Positions 1 to 7,185 of a stretch of 11,371 bases of DNA are shown piece after piece (position 1 is the stretch's first letter; each line of letters starts with the position of its first letter). The notes under the pieces are model-generated. The model saw only the letters and a list, made by a program, of their open reading frames with translations, was not told the origin of the DNA and made no database searches. Source of the stretch: Puniceicoccales bacterium (GTDB lineage Bacteria > Verrucomicrobiota > Verrucomicrobiia > Opitutales > UBA953); NCBI GenBank assembly GCA_031289285.1, contig JAITPT010000252.1, forward strand, positions 1 to 11,371, written 5' to 3'. The translations under genes and the position numbers were made by a program.

Positions 1-690
1 AAAGCGGGCGGCGATGTCGCCGATGCGGAACGCCAAAAGTTGCTGCGCCGCATGGGCAACTTGTCGGCGTTCATGAAGCTCTTCAAGCAGCGCTTCTCCA
101 TCTGGTATAACAAAAACCATGCCCGCCAAGGGACACTCTGGTCGGAGCGTTTCACAAGCGTCATCGTCGAGGGCAATCACCATTTTGCATCGCTCGCGGT
201 TGCCTCGTATATTGACCTGAACCCTGTCCGCGCTGGTCTGACGCAAGACCCGAAAGACTACCGCTGGTGCGGTTACGCCGAGGCTGTGAGCACAGGCGGA
301 GCGATTGTGCAAGGGCTGCGTCGTGCGCTGGGCATTGTCGGCGAGAACCGCTCTGATGCGGAGATGCTGGCGGCCTACCGCGTCGCATTGTTTAGCAAAG
401 GCGCGGCGATGAAACGTGGCGACAGCAAAGCCGCGCGTCTTTCCACGGAGACTGCGCAAGCGGTTGCGGAGTCTGGCGGTGTGCTTCCGTTACCAGAGCG
501 TTTGTGGGAACAATTTCGCTGGCTCACGAAGGGTGCGGTGATTGGGAGCAAGGAGTTTGTTGAAGCTCACCTGCAACAATACCGCGAGAAGACGGGCAAT
601 CGTCTTCGGAGTGGCATCCGTCCCTCATCTGTGCGAGACAGTGAAGGGCTGAGCGATTTGTATTCGTTGCGCGGCATAGCAACAGAGTGA
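1..690 (+). CDS. REP-associated tyrosine transposase (RAYT, Y1/HUH family), 5' end outside window
   Basis: Single-strand DNA nuclease/transposase of the IS200-like RAYT group, which in other bacteria cleaves and spreads REP palindromes. The frame is open from base 1. A TTG at 40 could be called a start, but the residues before it align with the paralogue at the other end of the window, so the gene enters from outside. Visible: the FSIWYN motif with the likely catalytic Tyr (codon 106-108), GTLWSERF, YIDLNPVRAGL, DPKDYRWCGYAEAV, and a C-terminal segment (KRGDSKAARL, then KGAVIGSKEFVE) typical of this subfamily. The HUH histidines should lie upstream and cannot be seen. By eye it is somewhat over half identical to the RAYT at 10404-11371, so the two are paralogues and not a recent duplication. 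A hairpin-rich repeat array begins 91 bp after the stop. Whether the protein is active is unknown. Confidence 0.9.
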   Translation, partial: KAGGDVADAERQKLLRRMGNLSAFMKLFKQRFSIWYNKNHARQGTLWSERFTSVIVEGNHHFASLAVASYIDLNPVRAGLTQDPKDYRWCGYAEAVSTGGAIVQGLRRALGIVGENRSDAEMLAAYRVALFSKGAAMKRGDSKAARLSTETAQAVAESGGVLPLPERLWEQFRWLTKGAVIGSKEFVEAHLQQYREKTGNRLRSGIRPSSVRDSEGLSDLYSLRGIATE

Positions 691-780
691 GACATGAGCG
701 ATACCACAACAAAGTAACAATCCAACGACGCCAGCACCAGACTCGCCATTCCCCATTCCAGCGATATAACAGGAGTCAAA

Positions 781-805
781 CAAAAAAGGGTCTGTCCCTT
801 TTTTG
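781..805. repeat. Perfect palindromic hairpin (REP-like candidate), first of four
   Basis: Ten-base perfect stem CAAAAAAGGG / CCCTTTTTTG with loop TCTGT. It is preceded by GTCAAA (775-780). It lies 90 bp after the stop of the left RAYT. The same hairpin recurs at 954-974, 1100-1122 and 1413-1435. With its A- and T-tracts it could act as a bidirectional intrinsic terminator, or be the palindrome recognised by the neighbouring RAYT. Both roles are inferred. Confidence 0.8.
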
Positions 806-832
806 AAAGTAGTTCACCTCCCCCCCCCCGCT

Positions 833-978
833 GCCCATCATCTGCGAGAGGCGGTGGTAGGACGATGGAGTTGTTGTGCCGACAAGGCAAATAATGCGGC
901 GAAGCACACGCTGGCAGGTGCCGTGATGCGTAAATACGGGAGGATGTCAAATGAAAAAGGGTCTGTCCCTTTTTTGTA
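833..978. repeat. 146-bp tandem repeat, unit 1
   Basis: Starts GCCCATCATCTGCG and ends just after the AAAAAGGG / CCCTTTTT hairpin (954-961 with 967-974). Internal landmarks shared with the other units: GAGTTGTTGTGCCGACAAGG, GCGAAGCACACGCTGGCAGG, and GGGAGG followed by ATGTCAAATGA. The unit is separated from the preceding hairpin (781-805) by a short non-repeated stretch that contains a run of ten C (820-829). It has no credible coding content. Confidence 0.85.
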
Positions 979-1125
979 GCCCATCATCTGCGGGAGGCAG
1001 TGGAAGGACGACGGAGTTGTTGTGCCGACAAGGCAAATAATGCAGCGAAGCACACGCTGTGTAGGTGCTGCGATGCGGAAATGCGGGAGGATGTCAAATA
1101 AAAAAGGGTCTGTCCCTTTTTTGTA
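979..1125. repeat. 146-bp tandem repeat, unit 2
   Basis: Directly follows unit 1 with a period of 146-147 bp and few differences. Hairpin stem AAAAAAGGG / CCCTTTTTT at 1100-1108 and 1114-1122, loop TCTGT. The word before the hairpin is ATGTCAAATAA here instead of ATGTCAAATGA, which removes an ATG triplet present in units 1 and 3. Confidence 0.85.
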
Positions 1126-1187
1126 GCCCATCATCTGCGGAAGGCAGTGGTAGGGCGACGGAGTTGTTGTGCCGACAAGGCAATAAT

Positions 1188-1349
1188 CCTAAAAACGGCA
1201 GTTAATGCGGGTGGTTTTGCACAATCTTTTGGCCGTCTGCGGCTTGCGCTTTCCGCTCCGCGCACCGCAAGGTGCGCGTCGGGAAAGCGCAAACCGCATC
1301 CGCCTCAAAATCTTGCACAAACCCTTCCCGCTGAACTGCCGTTCTTAAG
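1188..1349. mobile_element. 162-bp foldback MITE-like element, copy A
   Basis: Non-coding element with terminal inverted repeats: left end CCTAAAAACGGCAGTT, right end (reverse complement) CTTAAGAACGGCAGTT. It is flanked by the 5-bp direct repeat ATAAT (1183-1187 and 1350-1354). Its two halves are imperfect inverted copies over the whole length, closing on an inner hairpin GCGCACC-gcaa-GGTGCGC, so the entire element can fold into one long stem. Copy B at 5756-5917 has identical length and about 94% identity (ten differences by my count). It encodes no transposase, so mobilisation by an enzyme elsewhere is inferred. The uninterrupted units 1 and 2 of the host repeat show the empty site. Confidence 0.85.
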
Positions 1350-1412
1350 ATAATGCAGCGAAGCACACGCTGGCAGGTGCTGCGATGCGTAAATACGGGA
1401 GGATGTCAAATG

Positions 1413-1435
1413 AAAAAAGGGTCTGTCCCTTTTTT
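1413..1435 (-). terminator. Possible rho-independent terminator of parA (hairpin of repeat unit 3)
   Basis: Read on the minus strand this is stem AAAAAAGGG, loop ACAGA, CCCTTTTTT, beginning about 46 nt after the parA stop codon. The T-run fits an intrinsic terminator, but only three G:C pairs hold the stem. Because the same hairpin ends every repeat unit, termination may be incidental. Confidence 0.4.
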
Positions 1436-1481
1436 GTGCAGAAACGGTTGCTGTATTTGCGGAAGGCGTCTTTGGACGGCG

Positions 1482-2258
1482 TTAGGCGAGGGAGAAGCGT
1501 TTGGTGATTTCGGAGGCGAGGGCGGCGTAGGCAGTGGCACCGGGGGAAATGGGGTCGTAATCGAAAATGGATTTTCCGTGACTGGGGGCCTCGCCAAGAC
1601 GAATGCTGCGGGGAATCATCGAACTAAAAACTAACTCGGGATAATACTGGCGCACCTCCGCCGCAACTTGACGAGAGAGATTGGTGCGCACGTCAAACAT
1701 CGTTAGCACAATGCCACCGACATTGAGCGCAGGGTTTATGCCAGCGTCGCGGATTTGCCCCACAACATTCAAAATCTGCCCCAAACCCTCCATCGCCAAA
1801 TATTCACATTGGAGCGCGATAAGAAGATGGTCGGCAGCAGCGAGGCTGTTCATGGATAACATGCCGAGCGCAGGCGGGCAGTCCAAAACAATGGCGCGAT
1901 GCCTCCCAGAGGCGCGCAAGGGGGCGAGCAAATTGGCAAGCTGCGTGAGGTAATTTTCCTTTTGCAAAAGCTCCGATTCGATGGCCGCCATGTCCACCTC
2001 GGAGGGGATGATGCTGAGGTTGGGAGTGGTGGTCGGCTGGATTTTTTCGGAAGCAGTGCCCTCGCCGTGAAAAACCGGATAGAGGCTCTTGCCCTCTTCT
2101 TTGGGCAGACCGAGCGCACTGGTGGCGTTGGCCTGCGAATCGAGGTCTATGAGGAGCGTGGAAATCCCTTGGAGGGCGAGTCCGGCAGAGAGGTTCACGG
2201 CGGTCGTGGTTTTGCCAACGCCGCCTTTTTGGTTCGCCACGGAGAAAACGGTTGTCAT
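1482..2258 (-). CDS. parA: ParA/Soj-type chromosome-partitioning ATPase
   Basis: Deviant Walker ATPase that with ParB and parS normally segregates the chromosome. Predicted 258 aa, usual for short Soj-like ParA proteins, with no N-terminal DNA-binding extension. Visible: deviant Walker A KGGVGKTT (residues 11-18), Walker A' LLIDLDSQANA (D38/D40), Walker B IVLDCPP (D126), and the family tail motif IPRSIRLGEAPSHGKSIFDY. The ATG at 2258 is chosen because MTTVFSVANQKGG places Walker A where family members have it; an in-frame TTG at 2294 would add 12 unlikely residues. No Shine-Dalgarno is evident. It lies 48 bp downstream of the GH106 gene on the same strand. The usual parB partner is not downstream, where the repeat array begins, nor anywhere else in the window. 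It could act in chromosome partitioning with a distant parB, or be a ParA-like protein positioning something else. Confidence 0.9.
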   Translation of the reverse strand: MTTVFSVANQKGGVGKTTTAVNLSAGLALQGISTLLIDLDSQANATSALGLPKEEGKSLYPVFHGEGTASEKIQPTTTPNLSIIPSEVDMAAIESELLQKENYLTQLANLLAPLRASGRHRAIVLDCPPALGMLSMNSLAAADHLLIALQCEYLAMEGLGQILNVVGQIRDAGINPALNVGGIVLTMFDVRTNLSRQVAAEVRQYYPELVFSSMIPRSIRLGEAPSHGKSIFDYDPISPGATAYAALASEITKRFSLA

Positions 2259-2306
2259 GCGCAGCAGGGGAAGAGATTTCGCCGCCCGTGGCAAGCCGCA
2301 TGTCGG

Positions 2307-5300
2307 CTACTCCGCTCGCAAAACGACGGGGCCGAGGAGGCCAGAGGGCCGGAGGGGTTGACCTTGGCGAGGGCCGGTTAAGAGCCATGTCTTGCGCTTT
2401 GCGGCGGGTTGACCGGCGTCATAGACGAGGCGGTTAAACCACGTGCTGGTGACTTCTATTTCCAACGAGTTCTCGCCCAGACGGAGCGCGTCGGTGATGT
2501 CGAGCGAGTAGGGCGGTGCCCAGAGTGTGCGGCGGGTTTTGCCGTTGACTGTCACCTTGGCAATCATCTCGACCTGCCCTAAATCGAGAACGAGTCGGCG
2601 ACCTTTGGCGGCGGCGGGGATTTGGAAATCCGCACGGTATCTGGCAGTTCCCGAAAACGCTTTTTGCTCCGGCGTGAGGCCTGCGATGTCTTTCCACGCG
2701 ACGAGTTTTTTCAGCTTCACAACCAGCGCGGGGGCGAGCGCGGCGTTGTTCGTGTGGTCGTGCGGGAAGGCAAGTTCCCACGTGGTTTCGAGCGGCAAAA
2801 GAACCGGCGCGGCTGTTGCGGCGGTGCGACCAACGACACCTGCCGTTTTTGTTTTGTTAAAAACGACGAAGCAAGAGCCAGCCTGCGCCAAATCGAAGTC
2901 AATCTCGGTGCGGTTTTGTGCGGTGCGGCGGGCGTTGGTGGCAGCGGCGATTTCGCCGGTGACGGGGTCCCAGATTTCGACGGCACCCGCGTTGTCAAAC
3001 GAGAGACGTCCCTTGAAGTTTTTGCCCTTGGGGGCGCAGACAAAATACCAGTCTGCGCCGTCGGTTTTGCGGTGCAGCCAGAGTGCATCGCCGCCGGTGA
3101 CGTCGGGCGCGACGCCGAGTTGCGTGAGCGCGGTTTCGAGCGAGACGCCGGCGCGGACGTTTTTGTTGCCGCTGTGCCAGATGGCTTTGACGGCGTCGTC
3201 GTAGCGGCGGCGGGTGTTTTCGCCGCCAGCGAGTGTGGCGGGGGCGAGGGGCGGGTCGCCGACTACGACGGCACCGGCACTGACGAGCGCGGCGATTTTT
3301 TCGAGTGTTTCTGGGAGCATCCGTTTGCTATCGGCGAGCCACAGCAGGCGGTATTCGAGACCTTCCGGCGTGACGATTTTTCCGTCGCGCACGGCGAGCC
3401 GGTTGAGGAGGACATCGGGGTTGCAGTAGTCGTATTTGTGGCCTGCAAACGCGATGTTCTGGTTGGGCTTGTGGTTAATCTCGTCGCCGAGATACCAGAG
3501 GATTGAGGAGACGGGTTTGCCGCGCTCGAAGAGGTAGCCGCAGCGGGCGAAGTAGCTGGTGAACTCGCGCATGTGCCGCCACCACGTCTGCCCGCGCAGG
3601 AAGGGTGTGCCGATGCTGGCGTGGCCGAACGAGCTACCCGGTGGCGGCAAGTCGGTGCGCGGGTTGTGCGTGTAGGTGTGGAAGAGGAGGTGTGTGACGC
3701 CCTCGACGCAGTTGATGTTGGCGACCTCTTTGAGCATGGAGAGGTGCTCGTCCCACGTGAGTTTGAAGGATGTGAACGCCTCGGCGCCGACGCGCGGTTT
3801 GCCGTAGAGGCGGGCGGCGGCGGCGGTGGGTTTCACGGGTTTGAAGTTGATGTCCCCGACGTAGCCGCCGTCCATCGGTTGCCAAAACTCGGTCTGTGGG
3901 GCGTCGGCGTATTTTTGAAACTCCATGATGTCGGCGGGAAAAATGTCTCCGGCGGAGGTTTCAAACGTGACGCCGAGTCCCTTCTCTTTGGCGAGTGTCG
4001 CCATGCGCCCGTAAAATTGTGTGGCAAAAAGGTCGCCGATGACGCCGCGCCAATCGCGCAGGAAGCGGCTGCTCGTCTCGGGGTCGGCGACGACGTAGCC
4101 GAAGACGGCGGGGAGCCAGCGGCGTAGCGGGTAGCCGGTGCGGGCGGCAAACTCGGTCTCCATGCGCGGCGTCCACGTCTGCGTTTTGCACTCCCACGAA
4201 TCGAGATGGACGCCGCGCAGGAGGCCGCCGGCGAGCGGGCCGTCGGTGAGCCGCCCGATGTAGCCGGCGAAGTGTGTGTCGGCACCGGTGGTGGAGAGTT
4301 TGTCGCACTCCCAACCGGTGGCCTCGCGGGGCGCGGGGCCGTTGCGCATACCGGTGTTGACGTGGCCGACGCGCAGAACCGTCCACTTGCGAGCGGGCGC
4401 GGCGGGCGGTGTCCATGCGAGTTTGCCGCTGGTGCGGTCGTAGTGCTCGGTGATGTCGAGGATGTCGTCGGGGCGGAGAAATGCGGCGGCGGATTGGCGC
4501 GGGTTTTCGCCGTTGCGGACGATGCTGCGGAGTGTCCAGCCTGCTTCGGATTCCCAGTTGTTTTTACGTGCGGCGGAATAGAGCCGGAGCGAGTGCAGGC
4601 GGATGGGGCGTTTGTTGGCGATGGTGAGGATGTATTTGACGGGAGCGGCGGCGGCGGCGACGGCGTTGACGGCGGCTTCGTCGCAAGCGAGGGAAACGGG
4701 GCGGTCGTCTTGCCAGCTCGCTTGCGGAAGCGGCGTCTGCATGAGGATGCGCGTTTTGCCGTCGGGGAGGACTGCGGCGAGGGAGACGTTGATGGCTGGT
4801 TCGTAGCACCAGCCGTGGTCAATGCCGTTGATGCTGGGAAACTCGACGGTGCGGACTACGGTCGGGGCGGCGAAGGTGATTTCGATGCGGTGCGGGCGGG
4901 AGTCGGGCGCGGGCGGGAGCGAGGGAGATGCGGAGCGACTCTTGGCGGGACGTTTGCCGGAGATGAAACTTTTCCAGTCGAAACTGAGCGTGGAGCTGAC
5001 GGCGGCGGGCTGGAGCCAAGTGCCGGAGTCGCCCTCGGGCGTGGGGAACGCGAGGACAGCGATGTCGCGGTAATCGGCACCCGCGGGCGTCGGGAGTTTC
5101 GCGACGGGCGCGGCGGCGGTGATGTCGGTGCGCGACCACGCGAGGTGGCGCATGGCGTTTTCGGCTTTTATCCAAGGCCCGCCGGACATCGCCCAACCGG
5201 GCGAGTTGTGCATGGCAAACTTGATGCCGAGGCGGCGGCATTCGGTGGCGGTGTGGCGGACGATGTCGTCCCATTCTGCGCTGAGGCAGGGGATTTGTTT

Positions 5301-5633
5301 TGCGACGCCCGGCCACGCGCCGCCCATCTGTCCGTGGAAAAGCTGGATGCCGGAAATGCCCGCAGCGGCGATGGCTTCGAGGTCGGCGGTGACGCCCGTT
5401 TTAGAGACGTTGCCGCCGATGAAAAACAGGAGCGTCTCGGGGCGGAAAACCGCAGGCGGGTCTTTGAATGCGGCGGCGTCGGCACTGGCGTTGAATGGCT
5501 GCGAGAGCGCGGCGACAGACGGCGCGAACGGAACCGGCGGCGGCGGCGCGGCGTTGAGCGGGGCGAGTGCGAGCGCGGTAGCAAGCGCGGCGGCGGCGAG
5601 GGAGGCGGAGAGAGGGAGTGTGCGTTGTTTCAT
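2307..5633 (-). CDS. Secreted GH106-family alpha-L-rhamnosidase-like glycoside hydrolase
   Basis: Predicted 1108 aa, the usual GH106 size. The ATG at 5633 is preferred over upstream in-frame starts because MKQRTLPLSASLAAAALATA is a classical Sec signal peptide, with likely cleavage after PLNAA, so the enzyme is exported. Landmarks: an N-terminal TIM-barrel start with FRPETLLFFIGGNVSKTGVT (about 63-82) and HNSPGWAMSGGPW (142-154); VHLDSWECKTQTWTPRMETE (475-494); RVGAEAFTS (614-622); the family block THLLFHTYTHNP (647-658) followed by FLRGQTWW. The C-terminal 120 residues form a GH2-like sugar-binding beta-sandwich (VTVNGKTRRTLWAPPYSLDI, then STWFNRL). GH106 enzymes remove terminal alpha-L-rhamnose from plant or bacterial polysaccharides; the exact substrate here is unknown. 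No transporter or regulator lies nearby. The leader (5634-5755) carries a hairpin cluster, with a foldback element upstream of that. Confidence 0.85.
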   Translation of the reverse strand: MKQRTLPLSASLAAAALATALALAPLNAAPPPPVPFAPSVAALSQPFNASADAAAFKDPPAVFRPETLLFFIGGNVSKTGVTADLEAIAAAGISGIQLFHGQMGGAWPGVAKQIPCLSAEWDDIVRHTATECRRLGIKFAMHNSPGWAMSGGPWIKAENAMRHLAWSRTDITAAAPVAKLPTPAGADYRDIAVLAFPTPEGDSGTWLQPAAVSSTLSFDWKSFISGKRPAKSRSASPSLPPAPDSRPHRIEITFAAPTVVRTVEFPSINGIDHGWCYEPAINVSLAAVLPDGKTRILMQTPLPQASWQDDRPVSLACDEAAVNAVAAAAAPVKYILTIANKRPIRLHSLRLYSAARKNNWESEAGWTLRSIVRNGENPRQSAAAFLRPDDILDITEHYDRTSGKLAWTPPAAPARKWTVLRVGHVNTGMRNGPAPREATGWECDKLSTTGADTHFAGYIGRLTDGPLAGGLLRGVHLDSWECKTQTWTPRMETEFAARTGYPLRRWLPAVFGYVVADPETSSRFLRDWRGVIGDLFATQFYGRMATLAKEKGLGVTFETSAGDIFPADIMEFQKYADAPQTEFWQPMDGGYVGDINFKPVKPTAAAARLYGKPRVGAEAFTSFKLTWDEHLSMLKEVANINCVEGVTHLLFHTYTHNPRTDLPPPGSSFGHASIGTPFLRGQTWWRHMREFTSYFARCGYLFERGKPVSSILWYLGDEINHKPNQNIAFAGHKYDYCNPDVLLNRLAVRDGKIVTPEGLEYRLLWLADSKRMLPETLEKIAALVSAGAVVVGDPPLAPATLAGGENTRRRYDDAVKAIWHSGNKNVRAGVSLETALTQLGVAPDVTGGDALWLHRKTDGADWYFVCAPKGKNFKGRLSFDNAGAVEIWDPVTGEIAAATNARRTAQNRTEIDFDLAQAGSCFVVFNKTKTAGVVGRTAATAAPVLLPLETTWELAFPHDHTNNAALAPALVVKLKKLVAWKDIAGLTPEQKAFSGTARYRADFQIPAAAKGRRLVLDLGQVEMIAKVTVNGKTRRTLWAPPYSLDITDALRLGENSLEIEVTSTWFNRLVYDAGQPAAKRKTWLLTGPRQGQPLRPSGLLGPVVLRAE

Positions 5634-5673
5634 AGGCGGAGACAGGAGACGGACGGGCGGGGGCAAATGTTCC

Positions 5674-5751
5674 GTGCGCAGTGCCAGCGCACCCACGCCG
5701 CAACGGCGGCACCGCGAACGGTGCCCTGAACCGGACAGGCCGCAACGCGGC
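5674..5751. repeat. Cluster of four short perfect hairpins upstream of the GH106 gene
   Basis: Four consecutive inverted repeats in 78 bp: GTGCGC/GCGCAC (5674-5679 and 5687-5692), GCCG/CGGC (5697-5700 and 5704-5707), GGCACCG-cgaa-CGGTGCC (5708-5725), and GCCGC-aac-GCGGC (5739-5751). On the transcribed minus strand the third has a TTCG loop. The cluster abuts the target duplication of foldback copy B and falls in the probable 5' leader of the glycoside hydrolase gene. Its function is unknown. Confidence 0.6.
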
Positions 5752-5755
5752 TTAT

Positions 5756-5917
5756 CCTAAAAACGGCAGTTAATGCGGGCGGTTTTACGCAATTTTTTGG
5801 CCGTCTGCGGCTTGCGCTTTCCGCTCCACGCACCGCAAGGTGCGCGTCGGGAAAGCGCAACCCACATCCGCCTCAAAATCTTGCGCAAACCCTTCCCGCT
5901 GAACCGCCGTTCTTAGG
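5756..5917. mobile_element. 162-bp foldback MITE-like element, copy B
   Basis: Same length and orientation as copy A (1188-1349). Terminal inverted repeats: left CCTAAAAACGGCAGTT, right (reverse complement) CCTAAGAACGGCGGTT. Flanks CTTAT (5751-5755) and CTTAC (5918-5922) agree at four of five bases and are the likely target duplication. The right flank contains the stop codon of the M24 gene (TAA on the minus strand, 5919-5921), so the element lies immediately 3' of that gene and about 120 bp upstream of the GH106 start. As a long hairpin it may influence transcript ends; this is inferred. Confidence 0.8.
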
Positions 5918-5918
5918 C

Positions 5919-7070
5919 TTACGCGATTTCCCAGCGGTAGGGGTGTTTCGAGAGAAGCTCGCAGCCGTCTGCCGTCACGACGACGACATCCTCGATGCGG
6001 CAACCGCCGACGCCGATGTAGTAAAGCCCGGGCTCGACCGTCACGACGTTGCCCGCCACCAAGGGTTTTTTGCCAAACCTGTTCAAGCCCGGTTCCTCGT
6101 GGACATCCAGCCCGAGGCCGTGCCCAAGACCGTGGAAAAAGCCCTCTTGGTAACCTGTCTTTTCGTTGAAGCCGGTCTTGTAGCCCTGCGCCTCAAAAAA
6201 CGCCACCACGTCGCGATAAACGTTGATGCCCGGGACGCCCGGTTTGATGTGCGTGAACGCAAGCTGCTGCGCCTCGCGCACCGTCTTCACAAGCCGCTTT
6301 TGCTCGGGCGACGCTTTGCCTTTGAGGTAGGTGCGCGTCATGTCGCCGAAGTAGCCCGTGGCACTCACACGCGGAAAAATGTCCACCACGATTAATTGAT
6401 TAGCGGGGATGGGGCCGTAGCCGCTGGCGTGGCAGTCCACCGCTTGGTCGCCCGCCGCCGCGATGAGGCCGGTGACGTTGAGCGCGCCCGCCGCGAGGCA
6501 GGCTTGGTTGATGGCGGCGTGGAGGCGCTCGGAGGTGAGTTTCTTTTTTTCAAACCACAGCCAACCGCCGCGAATTTCAGAAGCGGCGAGGATTTTTTCC
6601 ACTGCCGAAAAACCTGCCGACGAGGCGCGATTGCCGCCGCGGATGCCCTCCAGCTCGTCGGGCGTCTTGACAACACGCTTCGGAAAAAACGGTGCCTCGC
6701 CGACGATTTCCAGCTGCACGCCCTGCTCGACGGCGCGTTTGTAGAGGCTCGCGGGGAAGTCCGGCGGCACAGAAAAAGCCTTGACGCCGTATTGTGCGGC
6801 GAGCTTGGCGACGACATCCGAGATGCCCGCTTTGGGGTTGCCTTTGCGCACCTCGGCGAGAAGCGCGTGGATGTCGAGCACGACGTCGAGCGACGATTCT
6901 TTCTGGGCGCGTGTGACCTCGAGGAGGGAGACGGCACCGATTTTTTTTCCTTTCGCAGTGAAGGCGAGGAGCGGGTCGCCAGCTTGGAAACGGCTAAACC
7001 AGAGCATGTCGGCGTTGGTGTTCGGCGCGGCGTAAAGGAGCACATCGCGGGGAGGAGCGGAGATTGCCAT
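5919..7070 (-). CDS. M24-family metallopeptidase (Xaa-Pro aminopeptidase-like)
   Basis: Predicted 383 aa with the pita-bread fold of M24 peptidases, which usually remove an N-terminal residue before proline or cleave Xaa-Pro dipeptides in the cytoplasm. All five dimetal ligands can be placed: D230 (VVDIFPR), D243 (GDMTRTY), H317 (GLGHGLGLDVHEEPGL), E346 (TVEPGLYY) and E360 (RIEDVV); H313 fits the second active-site His. The N-terminal roughly 140 residues form a creatinase-like domain. The ATG at 7070 is preferred over an upstream TTG at 7109; there is no signal peptide and no clear Shine-Dalgarno. It lies 114 bp downstream of kdsD on the same strand, so the two may be co-transcribed. Its stop codon lies inside the target duplication of the foldback element. 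The exact specificity (Xaa-Pro aminopeptidase, prolidase or related) cannot be settled here. Confidence 0.88.
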   Translation of the reverse strand: MAISAPPRDVLLYAAPNTNADMLWFSRFQAGDPLLAFTAKGKKIGAVSLLEVTRAQKESSLDVVLDIHALLAEVRKGNPKAGISDVVAKLAAQYGVKAFSVPPDFPASLYKRAVEQGVQLEIVGEAPFFPKRVVKTPDELEGIRGGNRASSAGFSAVEKILAASEIRGGWLWFEKKKLTSERLHAAINQACLAAGALNVTGLIAAAGDQAVDCHASGYGPIPANQLIVVDIFPRVSATGYFGDMTRTYLKGKASPEQKRLVKTVREAQQLAFTHIKPGVPGINVYRDVVAFFEAQGYKTGFNEKTGYQEGFFHGLGHGLGLDVHEEPGLNRFGKKPLVAGNVVTVEPGLYYIGVGGCRIEDVVVVTADGCELLSKHPYRWEIA

Positions 7071-7158
7071 ACGGGCGCGGAGTCTCGCGGCGGCACACTC
7101 GGCAGGCAAGCGGGGATTTCGGAAAACAGGGCGGGAAACAGGAAACGTCTTGGGCTGC

Positions 7159-7185
7159 GTCGCCGCCGTCGTCGCCGCCGCCGCC
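7159..7185. repeat. Trinucleotide repeat (GCC/GTC) next to the kdsD stop
   Basis: Nine consecutive GCC or GTC triplets run up to and into the kdsD stop codon (TAG on the minus strand, 7185-7187). Loss of the stop would add an Ala/Thr-rich tail in the same frame. It is a low-complexity tract with no assigned role. Confidence 0.6.

Larger units (their letters stand above)
1126..1438. repeat. 146-bp tandem repeat, unit 3, interrupted by a 162-bp element
   Basis: The unit starts as the others do, but its sequence breaks after the motif CGACAAGGCAATAAT and resumes at ATAATGCAGCG after a 162-bp insert. The hairpins of units 2 and 3 are 313 bp apart, which equals 146 + 162 + 5. That is what one insertion with a 5-bp target duplication predicts. 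The terminal hairpin is 1413-1421 with 1427-1435. Confidence 0.85.

Noticed and set aside
1147..1353. Plus-strand open frame across foldback copy A
   Set aside because: It spans repeat unit 3, the target duplication and the palindromic element; no protein-like conservation is expected.
833..1438. CRISPR array, considered because of regularly spaced repeats
   Set aside because: Whole 146-bp units are repeated, with no unique spacers between short repeats, and there are no cas genes.
1353..1634. Plus-strand open frame crossing repeat unit 3 and the 3' end of parA
   Set aside because: It starts inside repeat DNA and runs antisense through parA; composition and length fit a shadow frame.
4206..5729. 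Long plus-strand open frame of about 507 codons opposite the GH106 gene
   Set aside because: Gly/Val/Ala-rich antisense frame produced by high GC; the minus strand encodes a well-recognised enzyme with a signal peptide.
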